7,037 bases of DNA from an uncultured Clostridia bacterium (GCA_945946745.1 CAMEWZ010000082.1:1-7037), one strand, 5' to 3'. Positions 1 to 6,819 are shown, counted from the first letter of the stretch. Made by a program: numbers and translations. The notes: generated by a model from the sequence alone, not told the origin.

Positions 1-93
1 GCCATTGCCCATTATGGGGAGACCGAGGCAAAAGCCACCGGCATTTTTGAGCCGGCGGGATACCAGCTGATGGAGCGGTTCTTGAAGGGGTAA
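1..93 (+). CDS. 3' end of an unrecognised protein (partial)
   Basis: Frame 1 is open from the window edge to a TAA at 91-93 and gives 30 residues, ending in EPAGYQLMERFLKG. The other two plus-strand frames close with TGA before this point. Codon choice (GCC, ACC, GAG, CTG, CGG) resembles the genes downstream, which supports a real C-terminus. The fragment is too short for me to assign a family, and no motif is visible. The gene lies on the same strand as serC, 188 bases upstream of the chosen serC start. With no convincing promoter between them, it may be cotranscribed with serC through the palindromic repeat. That is inference. Confidence 0.5.
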   Translation, partial: AIAHYGETEAKATGIFEPAGYQLMERFLKG

Positions 94-125
94 CATAGAT
101 AACTTGTGCTTTCTCTAACGAAGCA

Positions 126-251
126 CCCTTGGCTCTCCCTTTGGGAGAGCTGTCACGGTCTTTGGCCGTGACTGAGAGGGTAATGCAGCGCCCCGCCGCC
201 CTCTCCGTCAGCCTAACGGCTGCCACCTCTCCCAGAGGGAGAGGCAAGGGG
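126..251 (+). repeat. Multi-hairpin palindromic intergenic repeat, copy A
   Basis: The ends form an imperfect terminal inverted repeat: CCCTTGGCTCTCCC (126-139) against GGGAGAGGCAAGGG (237-250), 13 of 14 matching. Inside are four hairpins: 132-139/143-150 (8 bp, loop TTT), 152-158/166-172 (7 bp), 209-213/218-222 (5 bp) and 226-233/237-244 (8 bp, loop AGA). A central pair, GAGAGGG (174-180) with CCCTCTC (199-205), closes around an 18-base insert. The reverse complement of 6820-6922 has the same layout and much of the same sequence. No transposase or other ORF is inside. It looks like a small non-autonomous (MITE-like) or REP-like element of the kind scattered between genes in gut Clostridia. 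It probably lies in the serC leader RNA. Confidence 0.8.
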
Positions 252-268
252 TTCGATGAATGAATAAT

Positions 269-273
269 GGAGG
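269..273 (+). promoter_or_regulatory. serC ribosome binding site that decides the start
   Basis: GGAGG lies 8 bases before the ATG at 282, ideal Shine-Dalgarno spacing. The in-frame ATG at 267 overlaps this site and has no comparable site at the right distance, so 282 is the preferred start. Confidence 0.85.
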
Positions 274-281
274 ATACAAAT

Positions 282-1364
282 ATGTCCAGAGTATATAATT
301 TCTCCGCAGGCCCTGCGGTTCTGCCGGAGTCCGTTCTGAAAGAGGCCGCTGACGAAATGCTGGATTACCGGGGAACCGGGATGTCCGTGATGGAGATGAG
401 CCACCGGTCGAAAGCCTACCAGGCCATCATCGACCAGGCCGAGGCGGATCTGCGCAAGCTGATGGGAATTCCCGAAAACTACAAGGTTCTGTTTATGCAG
501 GGCGGCGCCAGCCAGCAGTTCGCCATGATTCCCATGAACCTGATGAAAAACAAGGTTGCCGACTACATCATCACCGGTCAGTGGGCCAAGAAGGCCTGGC
601 AGGAGGCGCAGCTGTATGGCCAGGCCAACGCCGTGGCCTCCTCCGCCGACAAGACCTTCTCCTACATTCCCGACTGCTCGGATTTGCCCATCAGTGAGAA
701 CGCGGACTATGTCTATATCTGTGAGAACAATACCATTTACGGCACCAAATTCTGGCAGCTGCCCAATACCAAGGGCAAGGATCTGGTGTCCGATGTGTCC
801 AGCTGTTTCCTGTCCGAGCCGGTGGATGTGACCAAATACGGTATGCTCTACGGCGGCGTGCAGAAGAACATCGGCCCCGCCGGTGTGGTCATCGCCGTCA
901 TTCGGGAAGATCTGATCCGGGAGGATGTGCTCCCCGGCACACCCACCATGCTGCGCTACAAGACCCACGCCGACAACGGCTCCATGTACAACACGCCCCC
1001 CGCTTATGGCATCTACATCTGCGGCAAGGTGTTTCAGTGGCTGCTCGCCATGGGCGGTCTGGAGGTCATGAAAGGGCGCAATGAGAAGAAAGCCGCCGTA
1101 CTGTATGATTTCCTGGACAGCAGCCGTCTGTTCCACGGCACCGTGGTAAAGCAGGATCGTTCCTTGATGAACGTCCCCTTCGTCACCGGCAGCACCGAGC
1201 TGGACGCCAAATTCGTGGCGGAGGCTGCGGAGGCGGGCTTCGTGAATCTAAAGGGCCACCGCACCGTGGGCGGTATGCGGGCCAGCATTTACAACGCCAT
1301 GCCCATCGAGGGCGTAGAAGCGCTGGTGCGCTTTATGGAAAAATTCGAGAAGGAAAACATTTGA
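282..1364 (+). CDS. serC: Phosphoserine aminotransferase
   Basis: This PLP-dependent, class V-fold aminotransferase converts 3-phosphohydroxypyruvate and glutamate to O-phosphoserine and 2-oxoglutarate. It is the second step of serine synthesis and acts in the cytosol. The protein is 360 residues, the usual family length, and opens with the typical MSRVYNFSAGPAVLP. Visible active-site features are His41-Arg42, the phosphate-contacting GGAS loop at 74-77, Trp101, and the PLP-binding Lys195 in YGGVQKNIGPAG. His326-Arg327 and Arg333 lie in HRTVGGMRASIYNAM. An upstream in-frame ATG at 267 would add five residues, but GGAGG at 269-273 points to 282. SerC homologues can also act in pyridoxine synthesis on 4-phosphohydroxythreonine; the serA neighbour favours the serine role. 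The gene is intact, with serA 13 bases downstream. Confidence 0.97.
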   Translation: MSRVYNFSAGPAVLPESVLKEAADEMLDYRGTGMSVMEMSHRSKAYQAIIDQAEADLRKLMGIPENYKVLFMQGGASQQFAMIPMNLMKNKVADYIITGQWAKKAWQEAQLYGQANAVASSADKTFSYIPDCSDLPISENADYVYICENNTIYGTKFWQLPNTKGKDLVSDVSSCFLSEPVDVTKYGMLYGGVQKNIGPAGVVIAVIREDLIREDVLPGTPTMLRYKTHADNGSMYNTPPAYGIYICGKVFQWLLAMGGLEVMKGRNEKKAAVLYDFLDSSRLFHGTVVKQDRSLMNVPFVTGSTELDAKFVAEAAEAGFVNLKGHRTVGGMRASIYNAMPIEGVEALVRFMEKFEKENI

Positions 1365-1377
1365 AAAGAGGAAAACC

Positions 1378-2541
1378 ATGTATCAGATTCATTGCCTGAA
1401 TAAGATTTCCCCCAAGGGCACGGCCCTTTTGACGCAGGAATATCAAACCACCGACACCCTGGAAAACGCCGAGGCGGTTCTGGTGCGCAGCGCCAGTATG
1501 CACGAAATGGCGCTGCCCGAACGCCTGCTGGCAGTGGCCCGGGCAGGCGCGGGTGTCAACAACATCCCCTTGACCAGCTGTGCCGAAAAAGGCATCGTGG
1601 TGTTCAACACCCCCGGCGCCAACGCCAATTCCGTGATGGAGCTGTCCCTGTGCGGCATGCTGCTGGGCAGCCGGGATATCGTTGGCGGCATCAACTGGGT
1701 TCAGTCCATCAAGGGCAGCTCCGAAATTGCCCGTATGGTGGAAAAAGGCAAGTCCCAATTTGCCGGACATGAGATCCGGGGGAAAAGCCTGGGTGTCATC
1801 GGTCTGGGCGCGGTGGGCGGCCCTCTGGCCAACGCCGCCAGAAGCCTGGGGATGACCGTCTACGGCTGCGATCCCTTCATCTCCATCGACGCAGCCTGGC
1901 ATCTGGACAGCCACATCACCCGGGTCAACAGCCGGGAGGAAATCTACGCCAAGTGCGACATCATCTCCCTGCACACCCCTCTGCTGGAGGACACCAAGAA
2001 GATGATTAACGCCGAGGCCATCGCCAAAATGAAAGACGGCGTCATCATCCTGAACTTCGCCCGGGATCTGCTGGTGGATGACGACGCCATGGCCCAGGCC
2101 CTGGCCAGCGGCAAGGTTTCCCGCTACGTCACGGACTTCCCCAACGAAAAGAGTGCCAATATGCCCGGCTGTATCGCCATTCCCCACTTGGGCGCCTCCA
2201 CCGAGGAATCCGAAGATAATTGCGCCAAAATGGCCGTGCAGGAGCTGATGGACTATCTGGAAAACGGCAATATCCGCAATTCCGTCAACTATCCCAACTG
2301 CGATATGGGCATCTGCCAGAGCGCCGGTCGGATCACCCTGCTGCACCGGAACATCCCCAACTCCCTGGGCCGGTTCACCGCCGCCATCGCCGGAGAAAAC
2401 GTGAACATCGCCGGTCTGATGAACAAAAGCCGGGGCGAGTTCGCCTATACCATGCTGGATCTGGATCAGCATCCCTCTCCGGATGTGGTCGAGCATCTGA
2501 AGCAAATTGAGGGTGTCCTGCGGGTGCGGGTCATCCAGTAA
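1378..2541 (+). CDS. serA: D-3-phosphoglycerate dehydrogenase with C-terminal ACT domain
   Basis: It performs the NAD-dependent oxidation of 3-phosphoglycerate to 3-phosphohydroxypyruvate, the committed step of serine synthesis. At 387 residues it is the short form: catalytic and NAD-binding domains, then one ACT domain, without the extra intervening domain of long SerA proteins. The Rossmann motif is GLGAVG (142-147), with Asp165 as the likely ribose-binding acidic residue. The catalytic triad is Arg229, Glu257 (in TDFPNE) and His270 (in IPHLGAST). Arg229 is followed by Asp rather than the usual Gly. The ACT domain covers about 317-387. His323, Asn325 and Asn343 align by eye with E. coli serine-contact residues His344, Asn346 and Asn364, so feedback inhibition by serine is plausible (inferred). 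AGAGG at 1367-1371 sits 6 bases before the ATG. The short gap to serC indicates one operon. Confidence 0.95.
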   Translation: MYQIHCLNKISPKGTALLTQEYQTTDTLENAEAVLVRSASMHEMALPERLLAVARAGAGVNNIPLTSCAEKGIVVFNTPGANANSVMELSLCGMLLGSRDIVGGINWVQSIKGSSEIARMVEKGKSQFAGHEIRGKSLGVIGLGAVGGPLANAARSLGMTVYGCDPFISIDAAWHLDSHITRVNSREEIYAKCDIISLHTPLLEDTKKMINAEAIAKMKDGVIILNFARDLLVDDDAMAQALASGKVSRYVTDFPNEKSANMPGCIAIPHLGASTEESEDNCAKMAVQELMDYLENGNIRNSVNYPNCDMGICQSAGRITLLHRNIPNSLGRFTAAIAGENVNIAGLMNKSRGEFAYTMLDLDQHPSPDVVEHLKQIEGVLRVRVIQ

Positions 2542-2583
2542 TCCATTCCAAATCACCCACCCAAATATGAGGGAGGAACGCCA

Positions 2584-3822
2584 ATGAAAACCATGCTGGA
2601 AAATGCCCGCGCCGTGAAAGCAGAAATCGCCAGGCTGCACCCCGGGCAGAAAAACGCGGCGCTGAACGCCATGGCGGACGCCCTGCTGGCACACCAGGAC
2701 GACATTCTCGCCGCCAACGCCCTCGACCTGGAGGCGGCTAAGTGCGCCGTATCCCAGGTAATGCTGGATCGGCTTCTGCTGACCCCCGCCCGGATCGCCG
2801 GTATGGCCCAGGGCATTCGGGAAGTAACCGCCCTGCCCGATCCGGTAGGGCTTGTTCTGGAAGAACACACCCGGCCCGATGGCCTGCAAATCCAGAAGGT
2901 TTCTGTTCCCATGGGCGTGGTGGCCATCATCTACGAAAGCCGCCCCAATGTCACCAGTGACGCCGCCGCTCTGGCGCTGAAAAGCGGCAATGTCTGCATT
3001 CTGCGCAGCGGCAAGGAGGCTTTCCGCAGCGCCAACGCCATCGTCACCGCCCTGCGCGCCGGACTGGCGGCCCAAGGCATCCCGGAAAACGCCGTAAACC
3101 TGGTACAGGATACCAGCCGCGCCAGTGCCACTGCCTTGATGACTGCCAACGGCTATGTGGATCTGCTGATCCCCCGGGGCGGCGCGGGACTGATTTCCGC
3201 CTGTGTGCGCAACGCCACCGTCCCCTGTATCGCCACCGGCACCGGCATCTGCCACGTGTATGTGGAGAAAACCGCCGACCTGGACATGGCCCTAAACATC
3301 ATCGAAAACGCCAAAACCAGCCGCCCCAGCGTGTGCAACGCCGAGGAGGTGCTGCTGGTGGATAAAGCCATCGCCCCCACCTTCCTGCCCATGCTCTATG
3401 ACCGGCTGGTAGCCAAGCGGGAGCATCCTGTGGAGCTGCGGCTGGACGAGACCGCCGCCGCCATCATTCCCGGAAAAGCGGCTGGCGAAATGGATTTTGA
3501 CACAGAATTTTTGGACTACATTCTGGCTGTAAAATGCGTAGAGGGTGTGCAGGAAGCGGTGGCCCACATTGCCGCCCACTCCACCGGGCACAGCGAGGCC
3601 ATCGTCACCCGCAGCGCCGAAGCGGAAGAAATCTTCACCTCCACAGTGGACAGCGCGGCGGTGTACGTCAACGCCTCCACCCGGTTCACTGACGGCGGTG
3701 AATTCGGCCTGGGCTGCGAAATGGGCATCTCCACCCAGAAGCTCCACGCCCGGGGCCCCATGGGTCTGCGGGAGCTGACCACCTACAAATACATCATCCA
3801 CGGCAACGGACATGTGAGGTAA
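2584..3822 (+). CDS. proA: Gamma-glutamyl phosphate reductase
   Basis: This NADPH-dependent enzyme of the aldehyde dehydrogenase superfamily reduces L-glutamyl 5-phosphate to glutamate 5-semialdehyde, the second step of proline synthesis. At 412 residues it has normal family length. The catalytic cysteine is Cys251 in RPSVCNAEE. The family signature is present at 319-340 ([11 protein letters not shown] then [11 protein letters not shown]). [20 protein letters not shown] (355-374) and the C-terminal [13 protein letters not shown] are also characteristic. GGGAGG at 2571-2576 lies 7 bases before the ATG. The gene follows serA by 42 bases with no visible terminator or promoter between, so cotranscription is likely. 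The usual partner proB (glutamate 5-kinase) is not in the window. Its stop is 5 bases before proC, whose ribosome binding site lies inside the proA 3' end. Confidence 0.97.
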   Translation: MKTMLENARAVKAEIARLHPGQKNAALNAMADALLAHQDDILAANALDLEAAKCAVSQVMLDRLLLTPARIAGMAQGIREVTALPDPVGLVLEEHTRPDGLQIQKVSVPMGVVAIIYESRPNVTSDAAALALKSGNVCILRSGKEAFRSANAIVTALRAGLAAQGIPENAVNLVQDTSRASATALMTANGYVDLLIPRGGAGLISACVRNATVPCIATGTGICHVYVEKTADLDMALNIIENAKTSRPSVCNAEEVLLVDKAIAPTFLPMLYDRLVAKREHPVELRLDETAAAIIPGKAAGEMDFDTEFLDYILAVKCVEGVQEAVAHIAAHSTGHSEAIVTRSAEAEEIFTSTVDSAAVYVNASTRFTDGGEFGLGCEMGISTQKLHARGPMGLRELTTYKYIIHGNGHVR

Positions 3823-3827
3823 ACACC

Positions 3828-4613
3828 ATGAAATACGGATTTATCGGCTGCGGCAACATGGGCGGCGCCATCGCCCGGGCCTTAAGCAAGCAAACCAAGG
3901 ACATTGCCCTGGCAGACCGCTCCGGCAGGGGCAAGGCTCTGGCCTCTGATCTGGGCGTCACCTATTCGAATAATACCTCCATTGCGGAAGGCTGTGACCG
4001 GATTTTCCTGGCGGTGAAGCCCCATATGATGAAGGATATGCTTCTCCCCCTGCGGGACACCCTGGCCCGCCGCAAGCCCCTGCTGATCACCATGGCGGCA
4101 GGGCTGGAAATCAAACAGATTGAGGAATTCGCCGGCGTCCGGCTTCCCGTCATCCGCATCATGCCCAACACCCCCACTGCCATTGGCAGGGGTGTGATTC
4201 CCTATTGCCGCAACGATCTGGTGGACGACGGCACACTGGCGGACTGGCTGGAGGATATGCGCCTGTGCGGCCTGCTGGACGAGCTGGAGGAGCGGCTCAT
4301 GGATGCTGCCAGCGCCCTGTCCGGCAGCGGCCCTGCCTATATGTACCTGCTGATGGAAGCGCTGGCCGACGGCGCGGTGGCCTGCGGCATTCCCAGGGCC
4401 AAAGCCATGGAATACGCCGCCATGACCATGGCGGGCTCCGCTGAAATGTTCCTGGAAACCAAGACCCATCCCGGTGCGCTGAAGGACGCGGTGTGTTCTC
4501 CCGGGGGCAGTACCATTGCGGCTGTTCGGGTTCTGGAGCAGCATGGCTTCCGGGGCGCGGCCATGGACTGCGTCATCGCCGCCTATAACCGGAATAAGGA
4601 ATTGGGAAAATAA
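3828..4613 (+). CDS. proC: Pyrroline-5-carboxylate reductase
   Basis: It reduces 1-pyrroline-5-carboxylate, formed spontaneously from ProA's semialdehyde product, to L-proline using NAD(P)H. The protein is 261 residues, typical for the family. The N-terminal dinucleotide-binding motif is GCGNMG (7-12), followed by AVKP (62-65) and IMPNTP (111-116). The C-terminal dimerisation and substrate region carries SGSGPAY (165-171) and the signature around HPGALKDAVCSPGGST (214-229). Its ribosome binding site GAGG (3816-3819) lies within the last codons of proA and the intergenic gap is only 5 bases, which suggests translational coupling so that the two consecutive enzymes are made together. A strong hairpin terminator begins 3 bases after its stop, so proC is the last gene of the run. 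Confidence 0.97.
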   Translation: MKYGFIGCGNMGGAIARALSKQTKDIALADRSGRGKALASDLGVTYSNNTSIAEGCDRIFLAVKPHMMKDMLLPLRDTLARRKPLLITMAAGLEIKQIEEFAGVRLPVIRIMPNTPTAIGRGVIPYCRNDLVDDGTLADWLEDMRLCGLLDELEERLMDAASALSGSGPAYMYLLMEALADGAVACGIPRAKAMEYAAMTMAGSAEMFLETKTHPGALKDAVCSPGGSTIAAVRVLEQHGFRGAAMDCVIAAYNRNKELGK

Positions 4614-4615
4614 AC

Positions 4616-4640
4616 AAGGGCCGGCTTTCGCCGGCCCTTT
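4616..4640. terminator. Bidirectional Rho-independent terminator between convergent genes
   Basis: A perfect 10-bp, GC-rich stem pairs AAGGGCCGGC (4616-4625) with GCCGGCCCTT (4630-4639) around the loop TTTC. The plus-strand tail is a short T run (TTTCC). On the minus strand the tail reads CTTGTTTATT. It lies 3 bases after the proC stop and 12 bases after the stop of the minus-strand SDR gene, so one hairpin can end both transcripts. Confidence 0.88.
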
Positions 4641-4651
4641 CCATATGTAGA

Positions 4652-5506
4652 TTATACGCCCGAGAATGCGGAGAAGCCGCCGTCAATGGGCAGTACCACG
4701 CCGGTGATAAAGCCCGCCGCGTTGTCATCCAGCAGGAACAGCAATCCGCCTGCCAAATCCTCGGTCTTGCCGAAGCGGCCCATGGGCGTCCCGGCCAGAA
4801 TCTTCCTGGTGCGCTCAGTGGGGGTTCCGTCCTCGTTGAACAGCAGGCTCTGGTTCTGCTTGCTGGCAAAGAAGCCGGGGGCAATGGCGTTGACCCGGAT
4901 GTTGCATTTGGAGAAGTGAACCGCCAGCCACTGGGTGAAGTTGCTGACCGCCGCCTTCGCGCCGGAATAGGCGGGAATCTTGGTCAGGGGCAGAAATGCG
5001 TTCATAGAGGAAATGTTGATGATATTGCCGCCGCCGCTTTTCACCATATGCTTGGCGAAGGCCTGGGTGGGAATCAAGGTACCGTTGTAATTTAGGTCAA
5101 AGACCATGTTCACTCCATCGTCGTCCAGATCAAAGAAGGTTTTGATGTTCTCCTTATCCAAATCGCCGGGTTCATAGTACTCCTTGTCGGTCTGGGCCCG
5201 GGGATTGTTGCCTCCCGCGCCGTTGAGCAGGATGTCACAGGGGCCGAAATCCGCAAGTACCTGGTCGGCGATCCGCTCCATGTCCTCCCGAATCAGCACG
5301 TTGCCCTTGTAGGCCTTGGCAATGCCGCCCTCGGCGTTGATCTCCGCCGCGTACTGGAGAATGGCGGCGTCAGAACGGTTGACCAGGGCCACCTTGGCTC
5401 CGGCCCGGGCCAGCACCTTGGCCAGGTAACTGCACAGCACGCCTCCCGCTCCGGTGACCACGGCGACCTTGCCGCTGAGATACGTCTGCAATACATTTTT
5501 CTCCAT
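4652..5506 (-). CDS. Short-chain dehydrogenase, likely D-mannonate oxidoreductase (fructuronate reductase), SDR type
   Basis: This is a 284-residue classical SDR. The Rossmann turn is TGAGGVLC (18-25), the NAG-type strand is LLNGAGGN (93-100), and the tetrad is Asn139, Ser167, Tyr180 and Lys184 (YSGAK). The residues after SSMNAF, the long insert about 105-135 with Asp/Glu-rich segments, and the ending DGGFSAFSGV resemble the Bacillus YjmF/UxuB-like SDR family. Those enzymes interconvert D-fructuronate and D-mannonate in hexuronate breakdown. The turn lacks two glycines of the textbook TGxxxGxG pattern (Val23, Cys25), as I recall for this subfamily. AAGGAG at 5521-5516 sits 9 bases before the ATG. 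No uxuA, uxaC or transporter gene is nearby, so substrate is uncertain; another polyol or sugar-acid dehydrogenase is the main alternative. It is transcribed divergently from the aldo/keto reductase. Confidence 0.88.
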   Translation of the reverse strand: MEKNVLQTYLSGKVAVVTGAGGVLCSYLAKVLARAGAKVALVNRSDAAILQYAAEINAEGGIAKAYKGNVLIREDMERIADQVLADFGPCDILLNGAGGNNPRAQTDKEYYEPGDLDKENIKTFFDLDDDGVNMVFDLNYNGTLIPTQAFAKHMVKSGGGNIINISSMNAFLPLTKIPAYSGAKAAVSNFTQWLAVHFSKCNIRVNAIAPGFFASKQNQSLLFNEDGTPTERTRKILAGTPMGRFGKTEDLAGGLLFLLDDNAAGFITGVVLPIDGGFSAFSGV

Positions 5507-5541
5507 GGTAAAAAACTCCTTTTTTCCTATATCTTTTTTTC

Positions 5542-5570
5542 ATTATAACGCGCCTGGGCCGAAAGCGCAA
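5542..5570 (-). promoter_or_regulatory. Predicted sigma-70-type promoter for the SDR gene
   Basis: On the minus strand a perfect TATAAT (-10) lies at 5547-5542, and TTGCGC (-35, three of six consensus bases) at 5570-5565, with a 17-base spacer. Transcription would start about 30 bases before the start codon and include the AAGGAG ribosome binding site. Confidence 0.65.
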
Positions 5571-5609
5571 GGCAGCGGGAGAAGTTTTGGGAAATCGCCG
5601 GAAACAGTA

Positions 5610-5638
5610 TTGTTTTTTTGGATAAACTGCTGTATAAT
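5610..5638 (+). promoter_or_regulatory. Predicted sigma-70-type promoter for the aldo/keto reductase gene
   Basis: A perfect TATAAT is at 5633-5638, and TTGTTT (three of six -35 consensus bases) at 5610-5615, spacer 17. The predicted start near 5645 leaves a leader of about 20 bases containing AGGAGG at 5657-5662. No clear operator palindrome was seen between the two divergent promoters. Confidence 0.65.
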
Positions 5639-5667
5639 GAGGAAAACATTCTCTGTAGGAGGGCACT

Positions 5668-6675
5668 ATGGAATATACCGTTTTGGGAAAAACCGGTCTG
5701 AAAATCTCCCGCATGGGCTTTGGCGGCATTCCCATCCAGCGTATTGACGCAGAGGGCACCAAGGTCTTAATGCACCAGCTCCAGGCAGCCGGTGTGAACT
5801 TTATCGATACCGCCCGGGGCTACACCGTCAGCGAGGAATACCTGGGCTATGCGCTGGAAGGCATCCGGGACAGCTTTGTCCTTGCCACCAAAAGTATGTC
5901 CCGCACCCGGGACGCCATGGCGGCGGATATTGACATCAGTCTGAAGAATCTGCGCACCGACTACATCGACCTATATCAGATCCATAACGTCACTCCCGAG
6001 CAGCTGCAGCAGGTTGTGTCCCCCGGCGGAGCGCTGGAGGCCCTGCTGGAGGCCAAGGCCGCCGGAAAAATCGGTCATATTGGCGTGACCGCCCATTCTA
6101 TGGACACCTTCCGCATGGTGCTGGATATGGATTGGGTAGAGACGGTGATGTTTCCCTACAACATTGTGGAAAGTCAGGGCACCGAGCTGATTCACCGCTG
6201 CGCCGAAAAGAACATCGGCTTTATCTGCATGAAGCCCCTGGCCGGCGGCGCCATTGAGGATGCCACCCTGGCGCTGCGCTATGTCCGCAGCAATCCGGAC
6301 GTGACCGTAGTCATTCCCGGTATGGCTGACCCCAAAGAGCTATCCCAGAACATCGCCGCCGTCTCCGACACCTCCCCTCTCAGTGCCCAGGAGCAGGAAA
6401 AGCTTCAGCAGATTCGGGATTCCCTGGGCACCCAGTTTTGCCGCCGGTGCAACTATTGCCAGCCCTGTACTGCGGGAATCAGCATTTCCAGCTGTTTCCT
6501 GTTTGACGGCTATCTGCAACGCTACGGTCTGGCAGACTGGGCCAAGCAGCGCTATGCCTCCATGGATACGCACGCCTCCGACTGCATCGGCTGCGGCGCC
6601 TGCGAAGGCCGCTGCCCCTACCACCTGCCCATCCGGGACATGCTGAAAAAGGTTGCCCAGCGATTTGGGGAATAA
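5668..6675 (+). CDS. Aldo/keto reductase with C-terminal iron-sulfur cluster motifs
   Basis: The protein is 335 residues. Residues about 1-250 are a TIM-barrel aldo/keto reductase with the tetrad Asp47, Tyr52, Lys75 and His106. It has the usual opening (YTVLGKTGLKISRMGFGG), NIGFICMKPLAGG (182-194) and VVIPGMADPKEL. The C-terminal part carries two cysteine groups: C258, C261, C264, C267 (CRRCNYCQPC) and C306, C309, C312, C316 (CIGCGACEGRCP). The second is a standard ferredoxin-type CxxCxxCxxxCP. This matches the predicted oxidoreductase family COG1453, in which Fe-S centres probably pass electrons to or from the barrel active site. The natural substrate is unknown. It is cytosolic, with no signal peptide. 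AGGAGG at 5657-5662 lies 5 bases before the ATG. The gene is monocistronic as seen: it has its own promoter and a downstream hairpin. Confidence 0.93.
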   Translation: MEYTVLGKTGLKISRMGFGGIPIQRIDAEGTKVLMHQLQAAGVNFIDTARGYTVSEEYLGYALEGIRDSFVLATKSMSRTRDAMAADIDISLKNLRTDYIDLYQIHNVTPEQLQQVVSPGGALEALLEAKAAGKIGHIGVTAHSMDTFRMVLDMDWVETVMFPYNIVESQGTELIHRCAEKNIGFICMKPLAGGAIEDATLALRYVRSNPDVTVVIPGMADPKELSQNIAAVSDTSPLSAQEQEKLQQIRDSLGTQFCRRCNYCQPCTAGISISSCFLFDGYLQRYGLADWAKQRYASMDTHASDCIGCGACEGRCPYHLPIRDMLKKVAQRFGE

Positions 6676-6716
6676 ATAATAAAACCCCGCTAAGGAGCGG
6701 TGCTCATAAGACAGTT

Positions 6717-6760
6717 AATAGCCACAGTAGTTTGCGCTGCTGTGGCTATTCTTGTATTTT
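6717..6760 (+). terminator. Rho-independent terminator after the aldo/keto reductase
   Basis: A stem of 11 perfect pairs joins AATAGCCACAG (6717-6727) with CTGTGGCTATT (6740-6750). It extends to 14 pairs with one G-T wobble (6728-6730 with 6737-6739) around the 6-base loop TTTGCG. An interrupted T-rich tail follows (CTTGTATTTT, 6751-6760). It lies 41 bases after the stop. A weaker 5-bp hairpin, CCGCT/AGCGG (6687-6691/6696-6700), precedes it. Confidence 0.75.
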
Positions 6761-6819
6761 GTCCCGTTATGTGATAATATGGAGCCAAAGGGATTGATAA
6801 ATTGGAATTTGGCGGTTAG

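Noticed and set aside
126..251. CRISPR array or integron attC-like site
   Set aside because: The hairpins differ in sequence and are contiguous, with no regular repeat-spacer pattern. No cas, integrase or cassette gene is present.
267..281. Upstream in-frame ATG for serC
   Set aside because: The ATG overlaps the GGAGG that serves the start at 282, and the family begins at the MSRVYNFSAGP that follows the later start.
94..281. Riboswitch, T-box or transcription attenuator controlling serC
   Set aside because: I see no recognisable T-box or aptamer core and no T run after any hairpin. The structure is explained by the repeat shared with 6820-6922.
213..1136. A 307-codon minus-strand open frame opposite serC
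   Set aside because: It has the same antisense composition bias, overlaps the catalytic core of serC and runs into the palindromic repeat.
1333..3255. A 640-codon open frame on the minus strand opposite serC, serA and proA
   Set aside because: It is antisense to three clearly conserved enzymes, is rich in Gly, His, Val and Gln as expected from the complement of GC-ending codons, and shows no recognisable domain. It is a shadow of high third-position GC.
3882..4544. A 220-codon minus-strand open frame opposite proC
   Set aside because: It is the antisense shadow of a well-supported proC, with no motif or independent ribosome binding site.
282..4613. The serC-serA-proA-proC run as a novel system
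   Set aside because: All four proteins are full-length, canonical biosynthetic enzymes with intact catalytic residues. Only their grouping is mildly unusual.
6752..6778. Possible promoter (TTGTAT with TGTGATAAT) after the aldo/keto reductase terminator
   Set aside because: The spacer is only 15 bases, the -35 overlaps the terminator tail, and no plus-strand gene follows within the window.
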